A DNA stretch of 64,000 nt from an uncultured Arthrobacter sp. (GCF_947495145.1 NZ_CANLXP010000014.1:25135-89134); one strand, 5' to 3'; shown: positions 36,926-44,637, counted from the stretch's first letter. The notes: generated by a model not told the origin, from the sequence alone. Made by a program: numbers and translations.

Positions 36926-37118
36926 ATTCGGCCCAACCGAAGGCGGACACCTTGTTGCCCTACAGGACTACCCTTCACCTGCGTAGATACGGATCGCGAC
37001 CGACACCATGCATTGGTAACAAGGGGCTGGGTTCAGGCGGATGAGATTGATGAGCATGCCTTCGGACTTATCCTGATCGAGCGGGGCTGCGCCGGCTCCC
37101 GAGCGGTGCGTTTGAAGC
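36926..37118. other. Gap between the oxidoreductase remnant and the reverse transcriptase
   Basis: About 190 bases without a recognised gene. It follows the 3' end of the leftward reverse transcriptase. I found no convincing msr-msd-like structure here by eye. Confidence 0.35.
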
Positions 37119-37865
37119 TTAGGCTAAGCGTGACATTATTGGTAGACCCTCACGCTTGAGGATCTGGTTGAGACGCTGGTGCCAACGCGATGCACGTTCC
37201 CTCTCAACTCCGAGTGCGAACGCGATCCAGCCAGCAAGATGATCGACAAACGAGAAAACAGAGTTGAATCCTCGATGGGTGGAGTGACGCGCGAGTCCGA
37301 ATTTTTCGACCCCGCGTAGGTGTACCTCTATACGCCGTCGATGCTCGGGCATCAGTCGAACGGAGTCGTCCACAAGCAGCCCGAGAACAACGTTGCGTGA
37401 CCCAGGTGGCACTATTCGAGTCTTGGTCCTGTGCGTGACGAATCCAGCTTTTCGGATGTGACCCGACACTTCCCGGGTGACCATCTCTGCGGCGGATCGA
37501 TGAAACGCATCTAGACCGGAGAACAATAGATCGTCGGAGTAGCGAGTGTAAGTGAGGCCGCGTTGGAGGGCGAAGGCCTGGAGGAATTTATCGAGTCGGG
37601 CTGCGGCTGCGTTTGCGAGTATTCCACTCGTGGGTCCGCCTTGTGGTAGAACTCCTACTCCGGCTACAGCGTAGCTCTCAATTACGGTGCTTGCGGCCAG
37701 CCAGGGAGCATGCCGAGCGTTTTCTGCTCGTGTCGTGATCCGTGCAAGTTCGAAGGAGACGAGCTTGCCGTATCCGAGCCTTCGGAACACGCGATACACC
37801 GATGCCTCGGTCACGGTTCCAAAGAAGTCGTGCAGGTCCATCTTTACCATCCAACGAGCGCCTAG
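37119..37865 (-). pseudogene. Retron-type reverse transcriptase, N-terminally truncated
   Basis: The readable part (243 residues from an ATG at 37,850) carries WMVKMDLHDFFGTV (motif A), GVLPQGGPTSGILAN, the catalytic Y-S-D-D-L-L-F-S-G, and N-V-V-L-G-L-L-V at the position of the retron VTG region. The family has a further 60-100 residues before motif A. The same frame continues upstream only to the edge of an insertion sequence at 37,866. On the far side of that element the flank encodes a different protein in a different frame. The 5' part is therefore lost and the enzyme is probably inactive. Confidence 0.82.
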
Positions 37866-38939
37866 GTGTACCCGGTCATCAGGTTAGTGCCAGTCGGCTG
37901 ATCGGTGGTTTGCCTCCGAGTGCGCTGTGACTGCGTTCAGTGTTGTAGTGCTCGAGCCATGGGTCAAGCGCGGCTGTGCGTTGGGTGTTGCTGGTGTAGG
38001 CCTGGCGGTAGGCCCATTCGGTAGCCAGGGTGCGGTTCAGCCTTTCGACCTTGCCGTTCTGCCATGGGCAGTGGGGTCTGATGAACTTTTGGGTGATGCC
38101 GTGCTCGGCGCAGAGTGCCCGCAGGGAGTGTCGGTAGGCCCAGGCGTTGTCGGTCATCAACCGCTCGATTCGGGTGATCCCGCGAGCGGCGAAGTAGGCG
38201 ATCCCGCGCTCGAGGAAGCCCGCGCAGCTGGGGCCTTTCTCGTCGGGCAGCACCTCGCTGTAGGCGAGGCGGGAGTGATCATCGATTAGGGAGTGGATGT
38301 AGTCGTATCCGGGTCTGCGTTCCCGGTCGCGTGGAATCGCCCGTCCGTGGACGCGCCAGCCCCCGCCGTCGGGGATCCGGCCGAGCTTCTTGACGTCCAT
38401 GTGGACCAGTTCGCCGGGCCGGGCGCGCTCGTAGCGGACCGCGGTGGATTTCGAGGAGCGGATGAGATCGCCGGTCATGGGGTCGCACTCGCGCAGACGG
38501 GGCACTGCGTGCCGGCGCAGTATTCGGGAGACCGTTCTGGCCGGGACTCCGATTTTCGGTCCGAGCAGGTCGGGGCCCTGCCGGTGTTCGGCCCGGGCGG
38601 CCAGGACCTTCTGCTCGACCTCGGGCGCGGTCCGGGTGGGCATCGTGTGCGGCCGCGAAGATCGAGTCTGTAGCCCGGTCTCGCCCTCGGTCTCGTACCT
38701 GAGGATCCAGGTCCTGACGCACTTGCGGGAGATGCCCATCGCCGCGGCGATGTGGGCCTGTTTCCATCCGGCCTGGTGCCGCTCGATGATGAGCTTGCGG
38801 CCATGGACAGTCAGACGGGCGTTACGGTGGAACATGAGAACCTCCGAGTTGGAGTGGGCCTTAGACAAGCCACATCCCACTCGGAGGTTTTTCCTAGTTC
38901 AACCAGGCTCGCCGCTACCAACGTCCTGGCCGGGTACAT
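37866..38939 (-). mobile_element. IS481-family insertion sequence, 1074 bases
   Basis: The ends are inverted repeats: TGTACCCGGTCA at 37,867-37,878 and its counterpart, read inward from the right end, TGTACCCGGCCA at 38,938-38,927. Both are bounded by CTAG. One transposase gene of typical IS481 length fills the element. It looks complete, so it may be mobile. It separates a truncated reverse transcriptase gene from the stump of another gene. Confidence 0.88.
37879..38835 (-). CDS. IS481-family transposase
   Basis: The 318-residue product has an N-terminal helix-turn-helix (HIAAAMGISRKCVRTWILRY) and a DDE integrase domain: H-M-D-V-K-K-L-G (first Asp), R-L-M-T-D-N-A-W-A-Y (second Asp) and N-G-K-V-E-R-L-N-R-T-L (Glu). 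The end T-E-R-S-H-S-A-L-G-G-K-P-P is typical of IS481/IS3 relatives. The ATG at 38,835 has GGAGG upstream, better than a start at 38,880. It catalyses cut and strand transfer at the element ends. Confidence 0.93.
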   Translation of the reverse strand: MFHRNARLTVHGRKLIIERHQAGWKQAHIAAAMGISRKCVRTWILRYETEGETGLQTRSSRPHTMPTRTAPEVEQKVLAARAEHRQGPDLLGPKIGVPARTVSRILRRHAVPRLRECDPMTGDLIRSSKSTAVRYERARPGELVHMDVKKLGRIPDGGGWRVHGRAIPRDRERRPGYDYIHSLIDDHSRLAYSEVLPDEKGPSCAGFLERGIAYFAARGITRIERLMTDNAWAYRHSLRALCAEHGITQKFIRPHCPWQNGKVERLNRTLATEWAYRQAYTSNTQRTAALDPWLEHYNTERSHSALGGKPPISRLALT

Positions 38940-39070
38940 CTAGTACCTGCGATGACATCGCCGCCCGGCACGAACCGCACACTATCCAGCAGCGCTACAG
39001 CGGCTGCCCGATCGTCGACCTCGAATTGCTCTAGCCAAACCGCGGCGCGAGTAGTTTTAGACAGCTTCAT
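38940..39070 (-). pseudogene. 5' stump of an operon partner of the reverse transcriptase, possibly PRTase-like
   Basis: A strong start (CAAGGAG then ATG at 39,070) opens a frame reading MKLSKTTRAAVWLEQFEVDD, then AAAVALLDSVRFVPGGDVIA, before it meets the insertion sequence after about 43 codons. The W-L-x-x-F...D-R...A...L-L-D-S pattern resembles the N-terminus of phosphoribosyltransferase-like (PRTase-CE) proteins, which accompany some retron-type reverse transcriptases. That match is from memory of the pattern and is tentative. Past the element the frame does not continue and the reverse transcriptase is in another frame, so the rest of this gene is deleted. Confidence 0.5.
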
Positions 39071-39114
39071 CGGTTGCTCCTTGCGCCGTGGTACGCACGT
39101 CAGTTACAGACTGC

Positions 39115-39641
39115 TCAACCATTTTCCCGAATATAGGTGACTCCGAAGGCGCGGACCTGCCGGAACTCCTGGCGGCTCGTGCCGAAGTCGAACCAGCCGC
39201 CGTCTGACTTCTGGAAGATGTCGAGGCCCGGCCGAGATTGATGCGCCAGCCGGTGTCGGTTCGGATCCAGCGGTCATGTCCCCCGGGATCCTTCGACACG
39301 TTCACCTCGATGCCTTGCTGAGATGCTCCCTGAACGATGTTGTTGAGCATGTGGAGTTGCTTCGTATGTTACTCGGGGTCTTGGTCGAGCACGGTGAAGA
39401 AGCTGACGGTGACCTCGTCAGCCGGGTCTTTTGCCGCAGCGATGAGGGCGAGCAATTCGACAAAATTCCGGCCTTGGTGTCCCATACGGATATATGGGTC
39501 GTGCAGTTCGATCTCGGTTGCGTTTCGCAGGTATGGCACTAGTAGCGTTTCGTAGGAGATACCCCGTTGGTTCTCCAGGGAGTTCCGCTGTTCTCGGAAT
39601 AGTTCTGCCTGACCTGAGCCGGACGCGAAGGAATGGCACAT
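39115..39641 (-). pseudogene. MIT_C-type (PLD-like) domain protein, decayed
   Basis: The frame from 39,641 reads GISYETLLVPYLRNATEIEL and DPYIRMGHQGRNFVELLALI, then hits a TAA at 39,369-39,371. The same frame resumes with N-N-I-V-Q-G, HDRWIRTDTGWRINLGR. It then shifts into GLDIFQKSDGGWFDFG and RVRAFGVTYI before a stop at 39,115. These pieces in order match the MIT C-terminal phospholipase-D-like domain that ends some AAA or Lon-related defence proteins. One stop and one frameshift disable it. It lies 45 bases upstream of the stump at 39,070, reading the same way. Confidence 0.7.
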
Positions 39642-39654
39642 CTAGCTCCTCGAT

Positions 39655-39924
39655 CCAGCTGGCAGGATCCGTTCAATATGGTTCTGCCACAAGGTGAATG
39701 TTTAAGCGAAGTCGCTCCAGTCCAGCATCGTGGTTCCGAAGAATGCCGCTTGAACGGGGTGGCCCTCGGCGAGGAGCCGGTCGGCGATCCCGCGCTGATC
39801 AAGGATTCCGATCGTCCCGAGTGGAAGCCGCCGGCACGGGAGCCACCAGCTCCGGCGTCGGGCGGCGCTCCACGATCGCTGTGTCCACGCCGGCCACGGC
39901 GAGCTCACCGGCCAGCATCATGCC
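39655..39924 (-). pseudogene. FAD-dependent aromatic monooxygenase, decayed N-terminal part
   Basis: The complementary strand reads GMMLAGELAVAGVDTAIVER, R-P-T-P-E-L-V, then after frameshifts TIGILDQRGIADRLLAEGHP, VQAAFFGTTMLDWSDF, a stop, and TLWQNHIERILPAG. In order these match the first 100 or so residues of PheA/TfdB-type or rifampicin-monooxygenase-like flavoproteins. The first twelve codons (the FAD-binding G-x-G-x-x-G start) are absent here but lie next door on the opposite strand. Remaining domains are missing, and the fragment ends at the MIT_C pseudogene. Confidence 0.7.
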
Positions 39925-39973
39925 AGGTGGGGTTGAAATGGCTGACGTTATCATCGCCGGAGGAGGTCCCACC
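39925..39973 (+). other. 49-base inverted segment carrying the monooxygenase start
   Basis: On the plus strand AGGTGGGG precedes an ATG at 39,938 encoding MADVIIAGGGPT, the canonical flavin-monooxygenase N-terminus, and stops at base 39,973. The next codons of the same protein (GMMLAGEL) start at 39,924 on the minus strand. Inverting 39,925-39,973 exactly would rejoin G-G-G-P-T-G-M-M-L-A-G in one frame behind a ribosome binding site. GGTGGG (39,926-39,931) and CCCACC (39,968-39,973) form inverted repeats at the ends. Confidence 0.75.
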
Positions 39974-40032
39974 GACTCCGTGCTTTTGGGGCCACCTTTT
40001 TCGGGTGCGTCCGAGCCAGTGTGAGGCTTGAC

Positions 40033-40054
40033 GGGGGCCTTGCCGCAAGCCCCC
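40033..40054. terminator. Hairpin with GGGGGC/GCCCCC arms
   Basis: GGGGGC (40,033-40,038) pairs with GCCCCC (40,049-40,054), with further TTGC/GCAA pairing inside. No T run follows. It may be a leftover terminator. Confidence 0.35.
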
Positions 40055-40126
40055 TTGCCAGCGGTACATTGGAAATGGAACGGACCAGCGCAAACGCCCC
40101 GAATTTCTTTCTTTCTCGCTCCGCAG

Positions 40127-40320
40127 GTTCCAAGTCCCGTTGACGGGCATAGAATCGTGCTCAAACCAGACGTTAATGAGATGGTGCGCAAGATCCTCGC
40201 CGATCCGTCCTACCAGCAGAATGCGCAGCGTATCGGCAGATCGGTCCTGAGGCGCATGGTGTTGATGTGCTTGTGGACTTTGTGGAGGCACTTGGCGGAC
40301 ACGTCGTCGTCGCTTCATGG
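40127..40320 (+). pseudogene. 3' remnant of an MGT-type glycosyltransferase gene
   Basis: The frame reads GHRIVLKPDVNEMVRKILAD then PSYQQNAQRIGRS, matching AKPDDVAKAVRKVLTD and PSYRQHAQRIGKA near the end of the intact glycosyltransferase at 43,304-44,590. A frameshift then leads into G-V-D-V-L-V-D-F-V-E-A-L, which parallels the intact C-terminus. Only the last 55 or so codons survive. Its first part recurs once more at 41,232-41,301. Confidence 0.65.
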
Positions 40321-40508
40321 GCATTGGGCGGAGTTTAAAGACGTAACCCCGGCGATGTGGCGAACCAGTGATCGTTCCGGGATCTTCAAGAGCTAAGCTG
40401 CGCGCTGAACCTACGCTGCGCCAAGTCAAGACATTTCGACGAGCGACGGGAGCCTATAGGCCCCCAGTAACTCCGGACGCCTGAGGAATTGACTGAGATG
40501 AGTCCGTA

Positions 40509-40898
40509 TCAGAGCGGACGAACGTCCGCCAGAGACTCCAATCCGTCAAAGTCCTTAGAATTGCGGGTGTAGAGGATTGCGTTGTGGGTCATCGCGGTGG
40601 CGGCGATCAACAGGTCAAAATTGCGTGCACGGGGTTTTCGGCCGGCCGCAGTGACCGCTTCGGCGAGGAGGCCATAGTTGCGGGCAACGGCGCTGTCTAC
40701 AGGCAGGGCAGCGAATCGGCTCTCGATGGATGCGAGCCTGCGCAGCCGCAAAGGGCGCTGACTGGCGCTTGCCGCCAGAACTCCGTAGTGCAGCTCCGCC
40801 AAGCTCACCACACTGATACCGATCTTTTCGGGCACTGCAGGAACATCGTTGGCTATCAGCAGGTTGGTGTCGAAAATGGCCCTCACTGCTGTGCCCAT
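40509..40898 (-). CDS. vapC: VapC-family PIN-domain toxin
   Basis: The 129-residue protein is a PIN RNase: A-I-F-D-T-N-L-L-I with the first acidic residue near 10, S-L-A-E-L-H-Y-G, A-R-N-F-D-L-L-I-A-A-T-A, and L-Y-T-R-N-S-K-D-F. All four acidic positions appear present. The start at 40,898 lies inside the last 16 bases of the antitoxin gene; a GTG at 40,886 is an alternative. The toxin is intact although its antitoxin start is doubtful. Confidence 0.9.
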   Translation of the reverse strand: MGTAVRAIFDTNLLIANDVPAVPEKIGISVVSLAELHYGVLAASASQRPLRLRRLASIESRFAALPVDSAVARNYGLLAEAVTAAGRKPRARNFDLLIAATAMTHNAILYTRNSKDFDGLESLADVRPL

Positions 40899-41086
40899 GG
40901 ATCCTGAGGCGCGTCGTCGAACGTACCCAGGTCCCGGCCCCAGTCAGGATCTGTGGGGACGGAGAAGATCCCTTCGATCTCCCCGAACTGCCGCCAGGCA
41001 TGCGCTTCGATCGGGCTGAGTACGGCGGCATCGCGTCCGGATACGGTGATCGTGATTGTTTCGCCCGCTTCAGCCCGCTTGATCAC
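40883..41086 (-). CDS. vapB: VapB/Phd-type antitoxin with a damaged or unusual start
   Basis: From a GTG at 41,086 the 67-residue product reads IKRAEAGETITITVSGRDAA and later W-G-R-D-L-G-T-F-D-D-A. Antitoxin-like coding sequence (TTIGLKELRQNASD) continues upstream in frame for another 17 codons to a stop near 41,160, but with no ATG, GTG or TTG. The 41,086 start has no ribosome binding site and would remove the DNA-binding N-terminus. The real start codon may therefore have been lost. The upstream DNA abuts the glycosyltransferase-derived repeat. Confidence 0.65.
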   Translation of the reverse strand: MIKRAEAGETITITVSGRDAAVLSPIEAHAWRQFGEIEGIFSVPTDPDWGRDLGTFDDAPQDPWAQQ

Positions 41087-41231
41087 GTCGCTGGCGTTCT
41101 GGCGAAGCTCCTTGAGTCCGATGGTGGTGAGTCTGCGCCTTACACCTTGCCCGGACTCTTACTCGCGCTTTGCCGGCTTATAGGACGGCCAGTGCCACCC
41201 CAATAATGCCGGGCGGCCCCCGGTGAAAGAC

Positions 41232-41301
41232 CGGTCGGGAGCCGCACGTTGTAAGTTCCGCCGTCCGGCATAGAATCGTGCTCAAGCCAGACGCAAATGA
41301 G
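41232..41301 (+). repeat. Second copy of the glycosyltransferase-derived segment, upstream of the permease
   Basis: GGCATAGAATCGTGCTCAA plus sixteen more bases (41,267-41,301) repeat 40,146-40,180 with three mismatches. Weaker similarity extends about 30 bases to the left. In frame it still reads H-R-I-V-L-K-P-D-A-N-E. This copy lies in the permease promoter region. Confidence 0.7.
41249..41276 (+). promoter_or_regulatory. Putative promoter of the amino-acid permease gene
   Basis: TTGTAA (41,249-41,254) and TAGAAT (41,271-41,276) with 16 bases between them stand 58 bases before the permease ATG. The -10 box lies inside the repeat of coding origin, so the promoter may have arisen from a gene fragment. 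Confidence 0.4.
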
Positions 41302-41333
41302 TCAGTCAGAGTCCCAGAGCAAGGGGTCAGGCC

Positions 41334-42896
41334 ATGAGTGTGTTCCGTACCAAATCCATCGAACAGTCCATACGCGACACGGAGGAGCCGGGACACCAGC
41401 TCAAAAAGAGCCTGGGCGCGCTGGACCTCATCGTCTTCGGTGTCGGCGTGTGTATCGGTGCCGGAATCTTCGTGCTCACCGGCCAAGCGGCCGGCGCAAA
41501 CGCAGGTCCCGCCGTCGCGCTTTCCTTCCTTATTGCCGGTGTTGTCGCCGGGCTGAGCGCGATCTGTTACGCCGAGCTGGCCTCGACCGTGCCGGTGGCC
41601 GGCAGCGCCTACACCTTCTCATTTGCGACACTTGGTGAGCTGGTGGCCTTCATAATCGGCTGGGACCTCGTGCTGGAGTTCACGGTCGGGGCGGCCGCTC
41701 TGGCCACATCGTTCAGCCAGTACCTCGGTGTGGTGCTCGAAGGCACGCCATTCGCCATACCCGAGGCCATCGCTTCCGTGGACACCGGCGTGATGAACCT
41801 TCCGGCCGGGCTGCTCATCCTCGGGCTGACCGTCGTGCTCATGACCGGCATCAAGCTCTCCAGCCGCATCAACCAGGTGGTCACGGCGATCAAGGTGGCT
41901 GTGGTGCTGCTGGTGATCATTGTGGGCCTCTTCTTCATCAACGTCGCTAACTGGTCACCCTTCATTCCGCCGACTCAGGGCACGGCACCGTCAGAAGCGG
42001 GGGCGCTCGATGTGCCGTTGGTGGAAACCATCTTCGGACTTGAACCCACCGTGTACGGTCTGGGCGGCGTGTTTGCGGCAGCGGCTTTGGTGTTCTTCGC
42101 CTTCATCGGGTTCGACGTCATTGCCACCACCGCCGAGGAAACACGCAACCCGCAGCGCGACCTGCCGATCGGCATCCTCGGTTCCCTCGCCATCGTCACG
42201 GTGCTCTATATGGCCGTCTCGCTGATCATCACCGGGATCCGTCCCTATTCCGACATTGACCCGGCCGACGGCGCCCCACTGGCGACAGCCTTCACCGCCA
42301 TCGGTGTCACCTGGATGGGCGACGTGGTGGCGATCGGCGCATGTATAGGTCTCATCGTCGTCGCTATGATCCTGCTGCTCGGCCAGACGCGGGTGGGCTT
42401 CGCGATGAGCCGGGATCGGCTGTTGCCGCCGGCGCTGGGCGCCGTGCACCCCAAGTTCGGAACGCCCTATCGGTTCACGCTGCTGGCCGGAATCATCATT
42501 GCGATCATTGCGACTTTCGTCCCGCTGTCCACGCTGGCTGAGTTGGTCAATATTGGGACCCTGTTCGCGTTCATGCTGGTGGCGCTCGGCGTGATCATCC
42601 TGCGCCGCACCCGGCCCGACCTGAAGCGGTCCTTCCGTGTTCCGTTCGTGCCGGTGGTGCCGATCCTGGCCATCGCCCTATGCTTCTTCCTCATGCTCAA
42701 CCTCACCGGCGGCACCTGGCTTCGGTTCTTCGCCTGGATGGCCATCGGCGTCGCGGTGTACTTCCTGCACTCGCGGAAGCGCAGCATCATGGTCACGGGC
42801 GGTCCCGGCTACAACGCCGGGATGCCGGAGCAGCAGCGGCAGACCGACGTCGGTCTCGGGGGAGCGGGAATCGCCCCGAACGACGACGACCGGTAG
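41334..42896 (+). CDS. APC-superfamily amino-acid permease
   Basis: The 520-residue membrane protein has about twelve hydrophobic segments and the APC signature near the N-terminus, LIVFGVGVCIGAGIFVLTGQ, the glycine-rich unwound helix of the substrate site. FAFIGFDVIATTAEETRNPQ is the conserved segment-6 region of cationic-amino-acid transporters. Small C-terminal tail with glutamines. AAGGGG lies nine bases before the ATG. The specific amino acid is unknown. The SnoaL-like gene starts six bases after its stop, so the two may be co-transcribed. Confidence 0.92.
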   Translation: MSVFRTKSIEQSIRDTEEPGHQLKKSLGALDLIVFGVGVCIGAGIFVLTGQAAGANAGPAVALSFLIAGVVAGLSAICYAELASTVPVAGSAYTFSFATLGELVAFIIGWDLVLEFTVGAAALATSFSQYLGVVLEGTPFAIPEAIASVDTGVMNLPAGLLILGLTVVLMTGIKLSSRINQVVTAIKVAVVLLVIIVGLFFINVANWSPFIPPTQGTAPSEAGALDVPLVETIFGLEPTVYGLGGVFAAAALVFFAFIGFDVIATTAEETRNPQRDLPIGILGSLAIVTVLYMAVSLIITGIRPYSDIDPADGAPLATAFTAIGVTWMGDVVAIGACIGLIVVAMILLLGQTRVGFAMSRDRLLPPALGAVHPKFGTPYRFTLLAGIIIAIIATFVPLSTLAELVNIGTLFAFMLVALGVIILRRTRPDLKRSFRVPFVPVVPILAIALCFFLMLNLTGGTWLRFFAWMAIGVAVYFLHSRKRSIMVTGGPGYNAGMPEQQRQTDVGLGGAGIAPNDDDR

Positions 42897-42901
42897 GGCG
42901 C

Positions 42902-43237
42902 ATGACTCTCTCACCGCAGGAGACCGTGCTCGAATTCGTCCGTGCGTACCGTGAGCAGGACGCACGCCTCGCTCTTTCCCTGATGGCGGACAGCTTCACC
43001 TTCACCAGCCCGCAGGACGACCGCCTCGACCGCGATACCTGGCTGGAGCGGTGCTTCCCCACGGCCGATCACTTCGATGCACCGGCCAGAACCCTGCAGA
43101 TCGTCGAGACCGGCGGCGTCGTGCTTCACCGATACGAGTACAAGGTCGCCGGACGCACCTACCGCAACGTCGAAGCCACCCGGGTACAGGACGGGTTGGT
43201 ACATGAGGTCGAGGTGTACTTCGGGGGAGCGGTGTAA
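42902..43237 (+). CDS. SnoaL/NTF2-like protein
   Basis: The 111-residue protein has the NTF2-like layout: an N-terminal helix (ETVLEFVRAYREQDARLALS), L-M-A-D-S-F-T-F-T-S-P strand, and late beta strands V-L-H-R-Y-E-Y-K-V and EVEVYFGGAV. Family members are small cone-shaped proteins that act as isomerases, hydrolases or simple ligand-binding proteins. No catalytic role can be assigned. It follows the permease by five bases. Confidence 0.75.
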   Translation: MTLSPQETVLEFVRAYREQDARLALSLMADSFTFTSPQDDRLDRDTWLERCFPTADHFDAPARTLQIVETGGVVLHRYEYKVAGRTYRNVEATRVQDGLVHEVEVYFGGAV

Positions 43238-43303
43238 CCAGCTATTCCCAAGGCGCGGGGTGGTTACTGGTAGGCAACGCACTCGCCTGACCAGGAGCCC
43301 GCC

Positions 43304-44590
43304 ATGGCATCGGTACTCGTCTGTTCCTGCCCCATCACCGGGCACGTCGTCCCGATGCTGGCGGTCGCCGCCGCCCTCGTGAACCGCGGCCACACCGTCC
43401 GGTTCCTCACAGGTCAGCGTTATGCCGACCGCGTCGCAGCCACCGGTGCGACCTTTCTCCCGCTGCCGCCCGAAGCCGACTTCGACGACACCAACCCCGA
43501 CGAAGTGTTCCCCGACCGCGCCGGCCTCAAAGGCCCGGCAGGCATCCGGTATGACCTCACCCATGTCTTCCTCCGCCCCTCCAAACATCAGTACGACGCA
43601 GTCCAGCGCGCCATCGCTGAGATACCCACCGACGCTGTGCTCGCCGAGCCACTCTTCATCGGGGTCGCCCTCCTTCTGAATACGCCCCGCGCAAACCGCC
43701 CAGCTGTTGTCAACTGCGGCATCACGCCGCTCAGCCTGTCGAGCCGAGATACCGCTCCCTTCGGCCTGGGCATCCCGCCTCTACGCGGACCCATCGGCCG
43801 CATTCGAAACCGCGCGCTGGAAGTAGTGGCGGAGAAAGTGATTTTCAGGCCGGTGCAGAAATACGCGAACGAAGTGGCGCGCAAGGCGACCGGGAAACCA
43901 TTCCCAGGCTTCTTCCTCGATTGGCCGCGCCGCGCCGACCTTCTCATCCAGTTCGGCGTCTCCGAGTTCGAGTACCCGCGCTCCGACCTTCCCGACACCG
44001 TCCACTTCGTCGGCCCGGTCTCGCAGGGCGGCGGCAGAGACACCACCGACGTACCCCTGCCCGAGTGGTGGGCTGACCTCGACTCCGGCCGGCCGGTCGT
44101 ACACGTCACCCAGGGCACCATCGCCAACCGTGACTACAACGACCTCATCCTCCCCACAATCGACGGCCTGGCGAACGACGACGTTCTCGTCGTCGTCAGC
44201 ACCGGCGGCCGACCCGAGGACACGCTCACGGGACCGTTGCCGGCGAACGTCCGAGTTTCGTCATATCTCCCGTACGACGAGCTGCTGCCGAAGACCAGCG
44301 TCCTTGTCACGAACGGCGGTTACGGGGGAGTGCAGTTCGCTCTGCGCCACGGGGTGCCGCTGGTCGTTGCGGGTCAGTCAGAGGAGAAGGTCGAAGTCAC
44401 TGCTCGCGTCGCGTGGTCGGGTACCGGGATCAACCTGCGGACCAACCGTGCCAAGCCTGACGACGTCGCGAAGGCCGTGCGCAAGGTCCTCACCGATCCG
44501 TCCTACCGGCAGCATGCCCAGCGGATTGGAAAGGCGATTCAGGAATCGCGCGGCGTAGATGCGCTGGTGGACCTGGTCGAGAAGGCATGA
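43304..44590 (+). CDS. MGT-type glycosyltransferase (nucleotide-diphospho-sugar binding)
   Basis: The 428-residue protein is a GT1/UGT-like GT-B enzyme: S-C-P-I-T-G-H-V-V-P-M-L with the catalytic histidine region, RPVVHVTQGTIANRDYNDLI, and the donor-binding stretch from P-Y-D-E-L-L-P to TNGGYGGVQFALRHGVPLVV. It probably glycosylates a small hydrophobic acceptor. A fragment of a related gene's 3' end lies 3 kb to the left, so this family has been duplicated or exchanged here. AGGAG stands nine bases before the ATG. Confidence 0.9.
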   Translation: MASVLVCSCPITGHVVPMLAVAAALVNRGHTVRFLTGQRYADRVAATGATFLPLPPEADFDDTNPDEVFPDRAGLKGPAGIRYDLTHVFLRPSKHQYDAVQRAIAEIPTDAVLAEPLFIGVALLLNTPRANRPAVVNCGITPLSLSSRDTAPFGLGIPPLRGPIGRIRNRALEVVAEKVIFRPVQKYANEVARKATGKPFPGFFLDWPRRADLLIQFGVSEFEYPRSDLPDTVHFVGPVSQGGGRDTTDVPLPEWWADLDSGRPVVHVTQGTIANRDYNDLILPTIDGLANDDVLVVVSTGGRPEDTLTGPLPANVRVSSYLPYDELLPKTSVLVTNGGYGGVQFALRHGVPLVVAGQSEEKVEVTARVAWSGTGINLRTNRAKPDDVAKAVRKVLTDPSYRQHAQRIGKAIQESRGVDALVDLVEKA

Positions 44591-44637
44591 TGTGGCTTAG
44601 TGCAATCAATATGCGGCGCAAAGCTAAGGAGCAGGCG

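Larger units (their letters stand above)
37862..38943. repeat. CTAG direct repeats bounding the IS481-family element
   Basis: CTAG stands at 37,862-37,865 and again at 38,940-38,943. IS481 is known to target CTAG and duplicate it. The genes on either side do not rejoin in frame when the element is removed, so the two CTAGs may come from two separate insertions. Confidence 0.7.

Noticed and set aside
36926..37118. Possible retron msr-msd RNA near the reverse transcriptase
   Set aside because: It is downstream rather than upstream of the gene, and no long stem with the expected priming layout was seen; the true upstream region has been deleted.
37862..38943. Reading the CTAG repeats as proof of one simple insertion
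   Set aside because: The genes on either side do not form one frame after excision, so a single insertion into one gene does not explain them.
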